Shown here one piece after another: positions 33,292 to 40,875 of a DNA stretch of 46,661 nt. Where the stretch lies: NCBI GenBank assembly GCA_002349565.1, contig DEDN01000009.1:1276-47936 (forward strand), given 5' to 3'. The notes beneath the pieces are model-generated. The model was not told where the DNA came from. It saw only the letters and a list, made by a program, of their open reading frames with translations, and searched no databases. Made by a program: the position numbers and the translations under genes. This DNA comes from Alphaproteobacteria bacterium UBA2903. Lineage in GTDB: Bacteria > Pseudomonadota > Alphaproteobacteria > CAAGCB01 > CAG-977. Position 1 is the first letter of the stretch, and each line of letters begins with the position of its first letter.

Positions 33292-34880
33292 TTTTTGACG
33301 ACCCTGAAAACCAGACATTTTTCGGGTTCGCCCAATTCAAGGCGCAAGACGTTTTCCTTGACCGCGGCTTCCGTCAATCCGGCGGCGTTCAAACAAGTCG
33401 CGACAAAAGCGGGCGAATGTTTGTACTGCCCGTTTGTTTGCAGCGCAAACAAGTCCCCGTTCGTCGTCAAAATCGAAAAAACAGCCGTTCCACCTTGCTT
33501 CAGGGCGGTGTGAAAAGCGGTGAAAAGCGGCGTCAAATCGCCGAAATACGACGATACGTCCATGCAGGCGATAAAATCGAACGCATCCGCGTTTTCGGAA
33601 CAATAGGAAACAATATCCTGCTGAACCAAATCGGTGTAGACGATTTTTTTTCGGGCTTCGTCCAGCATCAGCCCCGACACGTCGACGCCGACCAGCCGTC
33701 CGCCGTTCTTCAAACGCTGCTTTAACACGGGAGCCAGCAGTCCCGTTCCGCATCCCGCGTCCAGAATGTTTTTGAATTTCTTTTTCTTGATGCCCGCATC
33801 GGTCAAAGCGGCGTCCAGCAGAGCGTCGCCTTTGTAATTCAAGTTATCGACCATAACGGTGTCGAAATCCGCCGCGAACGCGTCGAAAAAGTTTTGCGCC
33901 ACGACAGGCGGAGGGGCGGGAGCGTCCTTTTCACCCAAAACAGCCGCGCAATAGTGGGTTATCATCGCGTCATCCGGATTTTCGCCGCGCCATTGTTCCG
34001 CCCTTTCCCGTGCGGCGTCGGGAGTGTCCTGCGTCATCAAATACAGAGCTTTGCGCATAAACGCCCGAATCCCGTCTTTGAAAGGATAATCGGGGGAAAC
34101 CGAATGCGCCATATCGAACGCGCGGACATATTGCCGCGACCCGAACAGCGCGTCCGCCCACATGGATTTCAGCCTGTCGGGCAGAACGTCGTAATTTTCG
34201 GACAGTTTGCGGAAATAAGCGTCGGCTTCGTCCGTTGCGCCCGTCAATGCCGACGCCGTTGCCAGAACATACAAAATTTCGGGGGCGTTCGGGCGGTATT
34301 GCGCGGCTTCTTTGGCAAAAGCCAATGCGCGGTATTCATGGTTGGTCAGCTGAAAACAGTCGTAAAAATCTTCTTGAAAAATTGTGTAAAGACGATTGAT
34401 TTTCAGGGCTTTTTTCAATAAATAACGGGCTTTTTCGATTTGTCCGTAATGCGCGGCGTAACCCGCCGCCAGACATAAAGCCCGTTCGTCCGAAGCAAAA
34501 CGCGGCAGCATGCCGTCAACCGTTTTCAGCACTTCGTCGCCGTCGCCCAAAGTTTCCAAAATATCAATCCGCGTCAAGTACGCCTGAACGTTGTTCGGAT
34601 CAAGAGCCAAGGCTCGGTCGATAAATTTCAACGCTTGCGGCGCGTTTTCGGATACCAGAAAAATTTCCGCCAGATAAAGAAAGGTGGGGGCGGGCAGCCT
34701 GTCCTGATTGTCCAACAGCAAATCCGTCGTTTTCCAGTCGGGCTGCCCCAAATTTGCGGCGCAAACCGCCGTATTGACATGCATGGAAAAGTCTTCGGCC
34801 ACCAAAGCGCGGAAAGCGTCAAGGGCTTCCGAATACTTTTCCTGCAAAAACAAACCGAATGCTTGCGCTTTTGTCGTCAT
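33288..34880 (-). CDS. TPR-repeat SAM methyltransferase (first of pair)
   Basis: The 530-residue protein has N-terminal TPR-type helices (about 10-330; ALALDPNNVQAYLTRIDILE, EIFLVSENAPQALKFIDRAL) and a C-terminal methyltransferase with ILDAGCGTGLLAPVL, LVGVDVSGLMLDEAR and MDVSSYFGDLTPLF. The ATG at 34880 overlaps the oadB stop by ATGA, and its own stop overlaps the next gene in the same way. An alternative start, GTG at 34886, is less likely. It is a paralogue of the following gene, probably from tandem duplication, and the domain order is identical. Its association with OadB is through coupling only. Confidence 0.8.
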   Translation of the reverse strand: MTTKAQAFGLFLQEKYSEALDAFRALVAEDFSMHVNTAVCAANLGQPDWKTTDLLLDNQDRLPAPTFLYLAEIFLVSENAPQALKFIDRALALDPNNVQAYLTRIDILETLGDGDEVLKTVDGMLPRFASDERALCLAAGYAAHYGQIEKARYLLKKALKINRLYTIFQEDFYDCFQLTNHEYRALAFAKEAAQYRPNAPEILYVLATASALTGATDEADAYFRKLSENYDVLPDRLKSMWADALFGSRQYVRAFDMAHSVSPDYPFKDGIRAFMRKALYLMTQDTPDAARERAEQWRGENPDDAMITHYCAAVLGEKDAPAPPPVVAQNFFDAFAADFDTVMVDNLNYKGDALLDAALTDAGIKKKKFKNILDAGCGTGLLAPVLKQRLKNGGRLVGVDVSGLMLDEARKKIVYTDLVQQDIVSYCSENADAFDFIACMDVSSYFGDLTPLFTAFHTALKQGGTAVFSILTTNGDLFALQTNGQYKHSPAFVATCLNAAGLTEAAVKENVLRLELGEPEKCLVFRVVKK

Positions 34881-36220
34881 CCGCACATCGCCAGCAAAAT
34901 GCCCGCGGCAGCCGCCGAACCGATGACGCCCGAAACGTTCGGCCCCATCGCGTGCATTAAAATAAAGTTCTGCGGATCGGCTTCACGCGCCACTTTGTCG
35001 GCAACGCGCGCCGCCATCGGAACGGCGGAAACACCCGCGCCGCCAATCAGCGGATTGACCTTTTCCTTGCTGACCAGATTCATCAGTTTTGCCATAATCA
35101 CGCCCGACGCGGTCGCAATCGAAAACGCAATCAAGCCCAGAACCAGAATTCCCAGCGTTTCGCGGGCAAGGAATTTGTCCGCCGACAATTTCGATCCGAC
35201 GGTCAAGCCGATGAAAATCGTGACGATGTTGCACAGTTCGTTCGCCGCGCATTTCGCCAAACGATCGACGACTTGGCTTTCTTTCAGCAGGTTGCCGAAC
35301 ATCAGCATGCCCATCAGCGGAGCGGCGGACGGAATCAGCAGGATGCACAACAGCAGAACCAGGAAAATGAAGATAATCTTTTCCTTGCGCGAAACGGTGC
35401 GCAACTGTTTCATTTTGATTTTGCGTTCTTCAACGGTGGTCAAAGCGCGCATAATGGGCGGCTGGATAATGGGAACCAGAGCCATATACGAATACGCTGC
35501 GACCACAATCGCGCCCATCAGTTCGGGAGCGAGCTTGCCCGTCAAAAAGATTGCCGTCGGACCGTCCGCGCCGCCGATGATGCCGATGGATGCCGCCTGC
35601 GGAACGGTGAAGTTGACCAGTCCCCAGTCGGTCATCGCCAAAGCGCCGACCAGCGTGAAGAAAATGCCGAACTGCGCCGCGCCGCCCAAAAAGGCGACTT
35701 TCGGATTCGCAATCATCGGACCGAAGTCCGTCATCGCGCCGATGCCCATAAAGATAAGCAGCGGGAAAATGCTGGGGGGAGCAATGCCCAAGTTGTAGAT
35801 GTAAAGCAAAAATCCCGTCGTGCCGTCAACGACTTCGGACACGCCCGCGAACGGCGCGTTCGACAGCAATCCGCCGAATCCGATGGGAATCAGCAACAGC
35901 GGTTCGAATCCTTTGGCAATCGCCAGATAAATCAGCACCAGCGAAATGCCGATCATAATGAACTGACCGACGCCCATGGACACAATCATATTGGGGGCGG
36001 TCGGCAAGGCGTGTTCCGACAAAAAGCCGTACAAGCCCGTCGATTTCACCAGTTGGGCAACCGTGTCGTGGGTCGCCATATAGCCGTCCCACCATTCGCC
36101 CAACGATCCCTGCATCGCGACGCGCAAAACATTGATGACGGAAAACAGCGCCAAAACGGCAATGACCGTCCACATAATGAATTTGTGCCGCCGTTCGGTG
36201 TGCAAAAGCGATTTTTCCAT
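34877..36220 (-). CDS. oadB: oxaloacetate decarboxylase beta subunit (Na+ pump)
   Basis: The 447-residue membrane subunit decarboxylates biotin-carboxyl and exports Na+. GGADGPTAIF holds the Asp equivalent to Klebsiella D203. NPLIGGAGVSAVPMAAR has the Asn, Gly, Ser and Arg at the same spacing as N373, G377, S382 and R389. Several hydrophobic segments are interspersed with a short charged loop (TTVEERKIKMKQLR). It is 10 bases after oadA and overlaps the first TPR-methyltransferase by 4 bases. The same fold occurs in methylmalonyl-CoA and glutaconyl-CoA decarboxylases, but the OadA neighbour favours oxaloacetate. Confidence 0.95.
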   Translation of the reverse strand: MEKSLLHTERRHKFIMWTVIAVLALFSVINVLRVAMQGSLGEWWDGYMATHDTVAQLVKSTGLYGFLSEHALPTAPNMIVSMGVGQFIMIGISLVLIYLAIAKGFEPLLLIPIGFGGLLSNAPFAGVSEVVDGTTGFLLYIYNLGIAPPSIFPLLIFMGIGAMTDFGPMIANPKVAFLGGAAQFGIFFTLVGALAMTDWGLVNFTVPQAASIGIIGGADGPTAIFLTGKLAPELMGAIVVAAYSYMALVPIIQPPIMRALTTVEERKIKMKQLRTVSRKEKIIFIFLVLLLCILLIPSAAPLMGMLMFGNLLKESQVVDRLAKCAANELCNIVTIFIGLTVGSKLSADKFLARETLGILVLGLIAFSIATASGVIMAKLMNLVSKEKVNPLIGGAGVSAVPMAARVADKVAREADPQNFILMHAMGPNVSGVIGSAAAAGILLAMCG

Positions 36221-36230
36221 AGCTTGCTCC

Positions 36231-38003
36231 TTACGCCAAGGTCATCAAAGTCTGACCCGTTTTGACCTGATCGCCTTTTTGAACGGTGATTTTGGCGACC
36301 GTTCCGTCCGCGGGGGCGGGAATCGGGCTTTCCATTTTCATCACTTCAATCATGGCGACGGGCTGACCTTTTTTCACGGTGTCGCCGACGGCGACCGTCA
36401 GCTTCATCACTGTTCCGGGGACGGGAGCCGTGACCGCCGTTTCCGCACCTGTCGAAGCTGAGGTTGCGGCGGCTTTCGCTTCGCCGACGGTGACGGTGTA
36501 TTTTTTGCCGTTAACGGTAACCGTGTCGCCGTCCAAAGACGCTTTGTAGGCTTTTCCGTTGACTTGAACGTCAAAGTTGCCCGACGTGACGGCGGCTTTG
36601 GGTTTTTCCTTGTAGCGGACGCCGATTTTGCCGTTGCCTTTCAGGAAGTTGATGCCTTTGTCGCCGCAAGCCGCCGCGATAAAGATGTTTTCGTCCGTTT
36701 CGGGCAGGGCGTTGTCCGCCAAAATCTGCTTGAAGTGGGCGATTTGCTTGTTCGGATTGCGGTCGTTGATTGCCAAAGGCGATTCCGTCGTCGGGGGCAG
36801 TCCCAGCTGTTCGGACGCGATTTTGACGACTTCGGGATCGGGGGCGTGCGGCGTGTGACCGAAATAACCCAGAACCATTTTGCCGTAGCCTTCGGCGATT
36901 TTCTTCCACGGACCCTGCATGACGTTGTTGAACGCCTGCTGGAAGTAGAACTGCGACACGGGCGTGACCGACGTGCCGTAGCCGCCTTTGCGCACGACTT
37001 CCTCCATTGCGTCGACGACGGCGGGGAACTTGTCCAAAATGCCGTTGTCGCGCATCATTTGCGTGTTCGCGGTCAACGCGCCGCCCGGCAAAGGCGACCA
37101 AGGCACGCGCGGATCGACTTTCGTCGCTTCGGGCGGCAACAGGTAGTCTTTCAGGGCTTCTTTCAGCATTTCTTCGGTTTCGCGGACTTTGTCGACGTTG
37201 ACGTCCATAACGAAATCCGTGCCGCGCAAAGCGTGCCAGACCGTCAGAATGTCGGGCGAGCATGTGCCGCCCGAAACGGGAGCCATGGATACGTCAACCG
37301 TGTCCGCGCCCGCTTCCAAAGCCGACATGATGCACAAAACGGACGTTCCCGCCGTTTCATGAGTGTGGAACGAAATCGGTTTGTCGGTCAGTTTGCGCAT
37401 GCGTTTGATGGTTTCATGCACAATCGCGGGCGTGCAGGTGCCGGACGCGTCTTTCAAGCACAGGGAATCGAACGGCACTTCGGCGTCCAGAACGGCGCGC
37501 AAACGCTGTTCGTAGAAATCGGGGTCGTGCGCGCCCGTGCATCCGGGGGGCAAAGACATAATCGTAATGGTCAGCTGGTGTTTCAATCCCGCGTCCACAA
37601 TCGCCTGTCCGCTGACAATCAGGTTTTGCGGATCGTTCAAAGCGTCAAAGTTGCGAATGGTGGTCATGCCGTGCTTTTTGAACAGCTTGGCGTGCAGTTT
37701 GATTAAATCGGTGGACATCGAATCCAGTCCGACGACGTTGATGCCGCGCGCCAGCGTTTGCAGGTTTGCGTCGGGACCTGCCGCCAGACGGAAGCGGTCC
37801 ATTACGTCGAAAGCGTTTTCGTTGCAGTAAAAGAAAGCGGACTGGAACGCCGCGCCGCCGCCCGCTTCAAAGTAGCGGATACCCGCGTCTTTTGCCGCTT
37901 CGACGACGGGCAGGTAGTCTTTCGGCAAAACGCGCATGCCGAAAACGGACTGGAAACCGTCGCGAAAGGCGGTACACATAAAATTGACAACTTTTTTAGC
38001 CAT
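36231..38003 (-). CDS. oadA: oxaloacetate decarboxylase alpha subunit (biotin-containing)
   Basis: The 590-residue subunit transfers the carboxyl from oxaloacetate to biotin. The N-terminal carboxyltransferase barrel starts with FRDGFQSVFGMRV and includes the family's later SFHTHETAGTS with the metal-site His pair. A Ala-rich linker (about 505-525) and the C-terminal biotinyl domain follow. Biotin attaches to K556 in EVMKMES, where Val replaces the usual Ala. Pyruvate carboxylase shares the carboxyltransferase fold but lacks this Na+-pump context. It lies between oadG and oadB. Confidence 0.95.
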   Translation of the reverse strand: MAKKVVNFMCTAFRDGFQSVFGMRVLPKDYLPVVEAAKDAGIRYFEAGGGAAFQSAFFYCNENAFDVMDRFRLAAGPDANLQTLARGINVVGLDSMSTDLIKLHAKLFKKHGMTTIRNFDALNDPQNLIVSGQAIVDAGLKHQLTITIMSLPPGCTGAHDPDFYEQRLRAVLDAEVPFDSLCLKDASGTCTPAIVHETIKRMRKLTDKPISFHTHETAGTSVLCIMSALEAGADTVDVSMAPVSGGTCSPDILTVWHALRGTDFVMDVNVDKVRETEEMLKEALKDYLLPPEATKVDPRVPWSPLPGGALTANTQMMRDNGILDKFPAVVDAMEEVVRKGGYGTSVTPVSQFYFQQAFNNVMQGPWKKIAEGYGKMVLGYFGHTPHAPDPEVVKIASEQLGLPPTTESPLAINDRNPNKQIAHFKQILADNALPETDENIFIAAACGDKGINFLKGNGKIGVRYKEKPKAAVTSGNFDVQVNGKAYKASLDGDTVTVNGKKYTVTVGEAKAAATSASTGAETAVTAPVPGTVMKLTVAVGDTVKKGQPVAMIEVMKMESPIPAPADGTVAKITVQKGDQVKTGQTLMTLA

Positions 38004-38030
38004 AGTTTTGAATCCTTGCTGTGTTCTGTT

Positions 38031-38237
38031 TTAACCGTTTTTGATTTTAAGTGCGATGGCGGCGGCAACGGCGGCATCGTCATCAGCGGAATCGGCGGTA
38101 TCCGATTCCGTTTCGTCCGCAATGCCCAAATAGTCGAAAATCCATGCCTGCGCGTACATCGCACAAACCAAAAGCAGCAAAAACAAGAAGACTCCGCCCA
38201 TTCCCGCGGCGGTGATAGTGATGCCTTCCGTAATCAT
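38031..38237 (-). CDS. oadG: oxaloacetate decarboxylase gamma subunit
   Basis: The 68-residue protein has one N-terminal membrane helix (about 8-32, GGVFLFLLLLVCAMY) and a short acidic Asp/Ala-rich tail, as in OadG, which assembles the alpha and beta subunits. The tail lacks the His-rich zinc-binding end seen in some OadG. It is the first gene of the leftward oad operon. Confidence 0.85.
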   Translation of the reverse strand: MITEGITITAAGMGGVFLFLLLLVCAMYAQAWIFDYLGIADETESDTADSADDDAAVAAAIALKIKNG

Positions 38238-38271
38238 TTTTGCCCTCTTTAGTTACAGTAAATCGGAAAGT

Positions 38272-38301
38272 AATATACAACATCCCGCGCGGATTTTCCA
38301 A
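38272..38301 (-). promoter_or_regulatory. candidate promoter of the oad operon
   Basis: On the minus strand TTGGAA (-35, 38301-38296), an 18-base spacer and TATATT (-10, 38277-38272) lie about 35 bases before the oadG ATG. Confidence 0.5.
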
Positions 38302-38432
38302 GCCCTTTTTCGTGTTAACTTTTTGTCTTTGCCCGAAACCGAGTGTTTGCGCGGGGTTGTGTTTTTTTGCTTTACAGACGGAATTTAATCCGTAATCCTG
38401 CCCCCGTCCGATAAACCGAAAAGGGGAGAGAT

Positions 38433-39041
38433 ATGCGGGGCAGTCTGGAAGTCATTGCGGGTCCGATGTTTGCGGGTAAAACGTCGGCTTTGCTGAAAAA
38501 AGCGCGCGAATTCAAGGATGAGATGGTGCTGATAAAACCGTCGTTCGATACGCGTTACGGGATATGCGAAATCAAAACCCATGACGGAGTCGCCGCCGCC
38601 GCTTTCAACTTGAACAACACGGACGAGATTTTAAGCTCCGAATCCATCGGCAAAGCCAAAGCGGTGTTTTTTGACGAAATCCAGTTTTTCACCGAACCCT
38701 ATTTCGGCGGGGACATAGTTGCGTGCATCAAAACGCTGCTGGAACGCGGCATCAACATTGTTTGCTGCGGGCTGGATATGAACTGGAAAGGCGAAGCGTT
38801 TGACATCGTTTCGAAATTGAAAGCGTTTGCGGACTGCAACACAATGCTGAAATCCCGCTGCGCGGTCTGCAACGAACCCGCCATTTATTCCCACAAACGC
38901 ACGGGGCAAGGCGGTTCCATCGAATTGGGCGCGGAAGAACTGTACGAACCCCGCTGCGCCAAACATTTTCCGTTCAGCCCCGTCTACGAACCCGACGATT
39001 CCGACGGCGAGGCTGAACAGGGCGATTTGTTCACTTTCTAA
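38433..39041 (+). CDS. tdk: thymidine kinase (type II)
   Basis: The 202-residue enzyme phosphorylates thymidine for salvage. It has the P-loop GPMFAGKT (10-17), DEIQFF (81-86) with the catalytic Glu82, and a zinc site of C143, C146, C175 and H178 in the lasso domain (CAVCNEPAIYSHKRTG). AAGGGGAG precedes the ATG. The 3' end overlaps the convergent GDYXXLXY-type gene by 11 bases. Confidence 0.95.
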   Translation: MRGSLEVIAGPMFAGKTSALLKKAREFKDEMVLIKPSFDTRYGICEIKTHDGVAAAAFNLNNTDEILSSESIGKAKAVFFDEIQFFTEPYFGGDIVACIKTLLERGINIVCCGLDMNWKGEAFDIVSKLKAFADCNTMLKSRCAVCNEPAIYSHKRTGQGGSIELGAEELYEPRCAKHFPFSPVYEPDDSDGEAEQGDLFTF

Positions 39042-39513
39042 GTAAAACGGCGCCGTTTCCGTCCGCCAGTCCCGTCAGGACGGTATTGCCGTTTTTGTCG
39101 GCTTTCAAGACGGCAAAGGCGGCTTTTTCGGCTTTGAACCCTTTGGGGATATTCACCCAAACCGCGCCGAAACGGACGGAGGGGGACGCGCCGAAAGCGA
39201 CGCGGTAGCGCAAAACATATTCCTGCGGGCGCAAGGGAACTTTCGAATCGTAAATCCCTGCGAAAGACGCAACGGATCCGATTCCTTTCACCACCAGAAT
39301 CCGACCGCCCGATTCGGATACGGCAGAGGGCGGAATCAAAGGCTGATAACGCAAACGCAGCAGGCGCAGAGTGCCGATTTTTTTGACGGTTTCGGCTTCA
39401 ACGGGCAGCAGAAGCTCAACGCCGTATGCCGCCGTGTTCCGTAAATGTTGAACCCGTCCGAACAGCAACGCAAGGACAAAAACGGACAGCAGGATCTTGT
39501 AAAGACGGCGCAT
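39031..39513 (-). CDS. GDYXXLXY-type domain protein
   Basis: The 160-residue protein has an N-terminal membrane segment (LYKILLSVFVLALLFG) and a beta-rich periplasmic domain. The naming motif is degenerate, reading LRLLRLRY instead of GDYxxLxY. The assignment relies mainly on position directly downstream of DUF4401- and DUF2157-like genes, which usually form this trio. The start overlaps the upstream stop (TGATG). The function of the trio is unknown. Confidence 0.65.
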   Translation of the reverse strand: MRRLYKILLSVFVLALLFGRVQHLRNTAAYGVELLLPVEAETVKKIGTLRLLRLRYQPLIPPSAVSESGGRILVVKGIGSVASFAGIYDSKVPLRPQEYVLRYRVAFGASPSVRFGAVWVNIPKGFKAEKAAFAVLKADKNGNTVLTGLADGNGAVLLRK

Positions 39514-40220
39514 CAGTTCATTCCTTTCAGCCGGCGGGCGGCGATTTTGAAGGCAATGCCCGACAACAGGGCTGTCATGGCGGCGGCGTCCAATGAAACG
39601 GACATATTCAAAATTGCGGCGGCAAACGAACTGCCAAACAGCAAAACGGCGCAAACGCCCAAGGGAAAATCATCCGCGAACCAAGCTGCCGCCAGCAGGA
39701 CCAGAGCGGCGGCGCATCCCGTTCCGAACACGGAAAGCAATCCCGCCGTTCCCGCAAACAGCAGCAGTGCGCAAATCTTTTCTTTAATCTCCATGTCGCG
39801 CCATAAAACAACCAGCAGCAGCATGGCTTGCAGGACGATGGTCGCCGCGCTCGGCGTTCCGCCCGCAATATCGTGTCCGAACAAAACGGCAATATCCCGC
39901 GCCGCGGCGAAAACGGGCAAAGCGGCGCAAGCCGCGGCGAACGGCGCGTGGGGAAAGCCTTTCGGCGGAAACAAAAGCCCTGCTGTTCCGATTGCGCTCA
40001 ACAGGCAGATCAGCCTTTCCCCCGCGGCAAAGTCGTAAAAGCAATAAAGGGTCAGCAAACCGAAGCTCAGGACGAACAGCGCGAAAGTCATCGCTTGACG
40101 CGTTTTGTCGGGGATGTCGGTTTCGTCGGCGGCGTTGCGCAAAGGTTTGTCCAATTCGGGGGCGAAGACGGAAACGTTCAAACAGGCGAGCAATCGGCGC
40201 AAATTCAGCGGTCTGTTCAT
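39513..40220 (-). CDS. DUF4401-like membrane protein
   Basis: The 235-residue membrane protein has about seven hydrophobic segments after a cytoplasmic N-terminus (LDKPLRNAADETDIPDK). The ATG at 40220 is chosen because it overlaps the DUF2157 stop (ATGA). The in-frame extension to 40745 is a shadow of the upstream gene. Its position in the DUF2157-DUF4401-GDYXXLXY order gives the name. Confidence 0.65.
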   Translation of the reverse strand: MNRPLNLRRLLACLNVSVFAPELDKPLRNAADETDIPDKTRQAMTFALFVLSFGLLTLYCFYDFAAGERLICLLSAIGTAGLLFPPKGFPHAPFAAACAALPVFAAARDIAVLFGHDIAGGTPSAATIVLQAMLLLVVLWRDMEIKEKICALLLFAGTAGLLSVFGTGCAAALVLLAAAWFADDFPLGVCAVLLFGSSFAAAILNMSVSLDAAAMTALLSGIAFKIAARRLKGMN

Positions 40221-40855
40221 TTTTTCCCCCTTTTGACGCAGAGGTAATGTATAAAAATCAAAGCCGCATCGGCGGCGATCCAACCGATGAAAAACAAGAC
40301 GGAAACGGCGGCGGGGGCTTGCACCGCGCACGCGGCGAAAGCAGCATTCAGTACGCCGAAGGACGGATAAAACCGTTTGACGCGTGCATCCCACAAAATT
40401 TGCAAAGAAGCCCACAAAAACAGTTCGGCGCACAAAGGCGTTCCCGTTGCGAAAACAAAATCCGTCAGAAAAACAGACGCGCCCAAAACGACGGATCCAG
40501 CCGTTTGCGGGCGGATTCCGTTTGCGCAGCCGCATGCGGCGAATACCGCGAACAGGACATACAAAGCCTTTGTCGTTGTGAAAAATGCCGAATGGTTCAA
40601 GCAAAACAGCAACAAACCCGCAATAAGGCTCAATTCGCCCAAAACGGCTGCGGCGCGGCGGCACAAACGCCGCCACTTTTCGTCGTTGCGGAACAATGCC
40701 GCCGCCCTTAAATAATCGACGGACGGCAGAATGCCGTCGCGGCACAGACGGGCGACGGAACCCGCGGTAGCGGGGCGGTTCAGGAAAGCCTCGGTTTTTT
40801 TATCGGGAACGATCACGGCAATACCTTTATCTTTTAGATTGTCAACCTGTCGCAT
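40217..40855 (-). CDS. DUF2157-family membrane protein
   Basis: The 212-residue protein has a soluble N-terminus with FRNDEKWRRLCRRAAAVLGE running into membrane helices (ELSLIAGLLLFCLN), the mark of DUF2157. The start is uncertain. ATG at 40855 has no Shine-Dalgarno and only 20 bases separate it from the divergent gene. A GTG 13 codons later follows AAAGG and is a possible alternative. Confidence 0.7.
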   Translation of the reverse strand: MRQVDNLKDKGIAVIVPDKKTEAFLNRPATAGSVARLCRDGILPSVDYLRAAALFRNDEKWRRLCRRAAAVLGELSLIAGLLLFCLNHSAFFTTTKALYVLFAVFAACGCANGIRPQTAGSVVLGASVFLTDFVFATGTPLCAELFLWASLQILWDARVKRFYPSFGVLNAAFAACAVQAPAAVSVLFFIGWIAADAALIFIHYLCVKRGKK

Positions 40856-40868
40856 TATATTTTATAGT
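40839..40868 (+). promoter_or_regulatory. candidate promoter giving a near-leaderless transcript
   Basis: TTGTCA (40839-40844), an 18-base spacer and TATAGT (40863-40868) match the consensus in 5 of 6 bases each. The expected start is at about 40875, one base before the ATG at 40876. No ribosome-binding site lies in between. Confidence 0.55.
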
Positions 40869-40875
40869 CTGACGC

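Noticed and set aside
40220..40745. N-terminal extension of the DUF4401-like gene
   Set aside because: It is read through the DUF2157 gene in another frame and is Arg/Pro-rich; the ATGA overlap at 40217-40220 marks the start.
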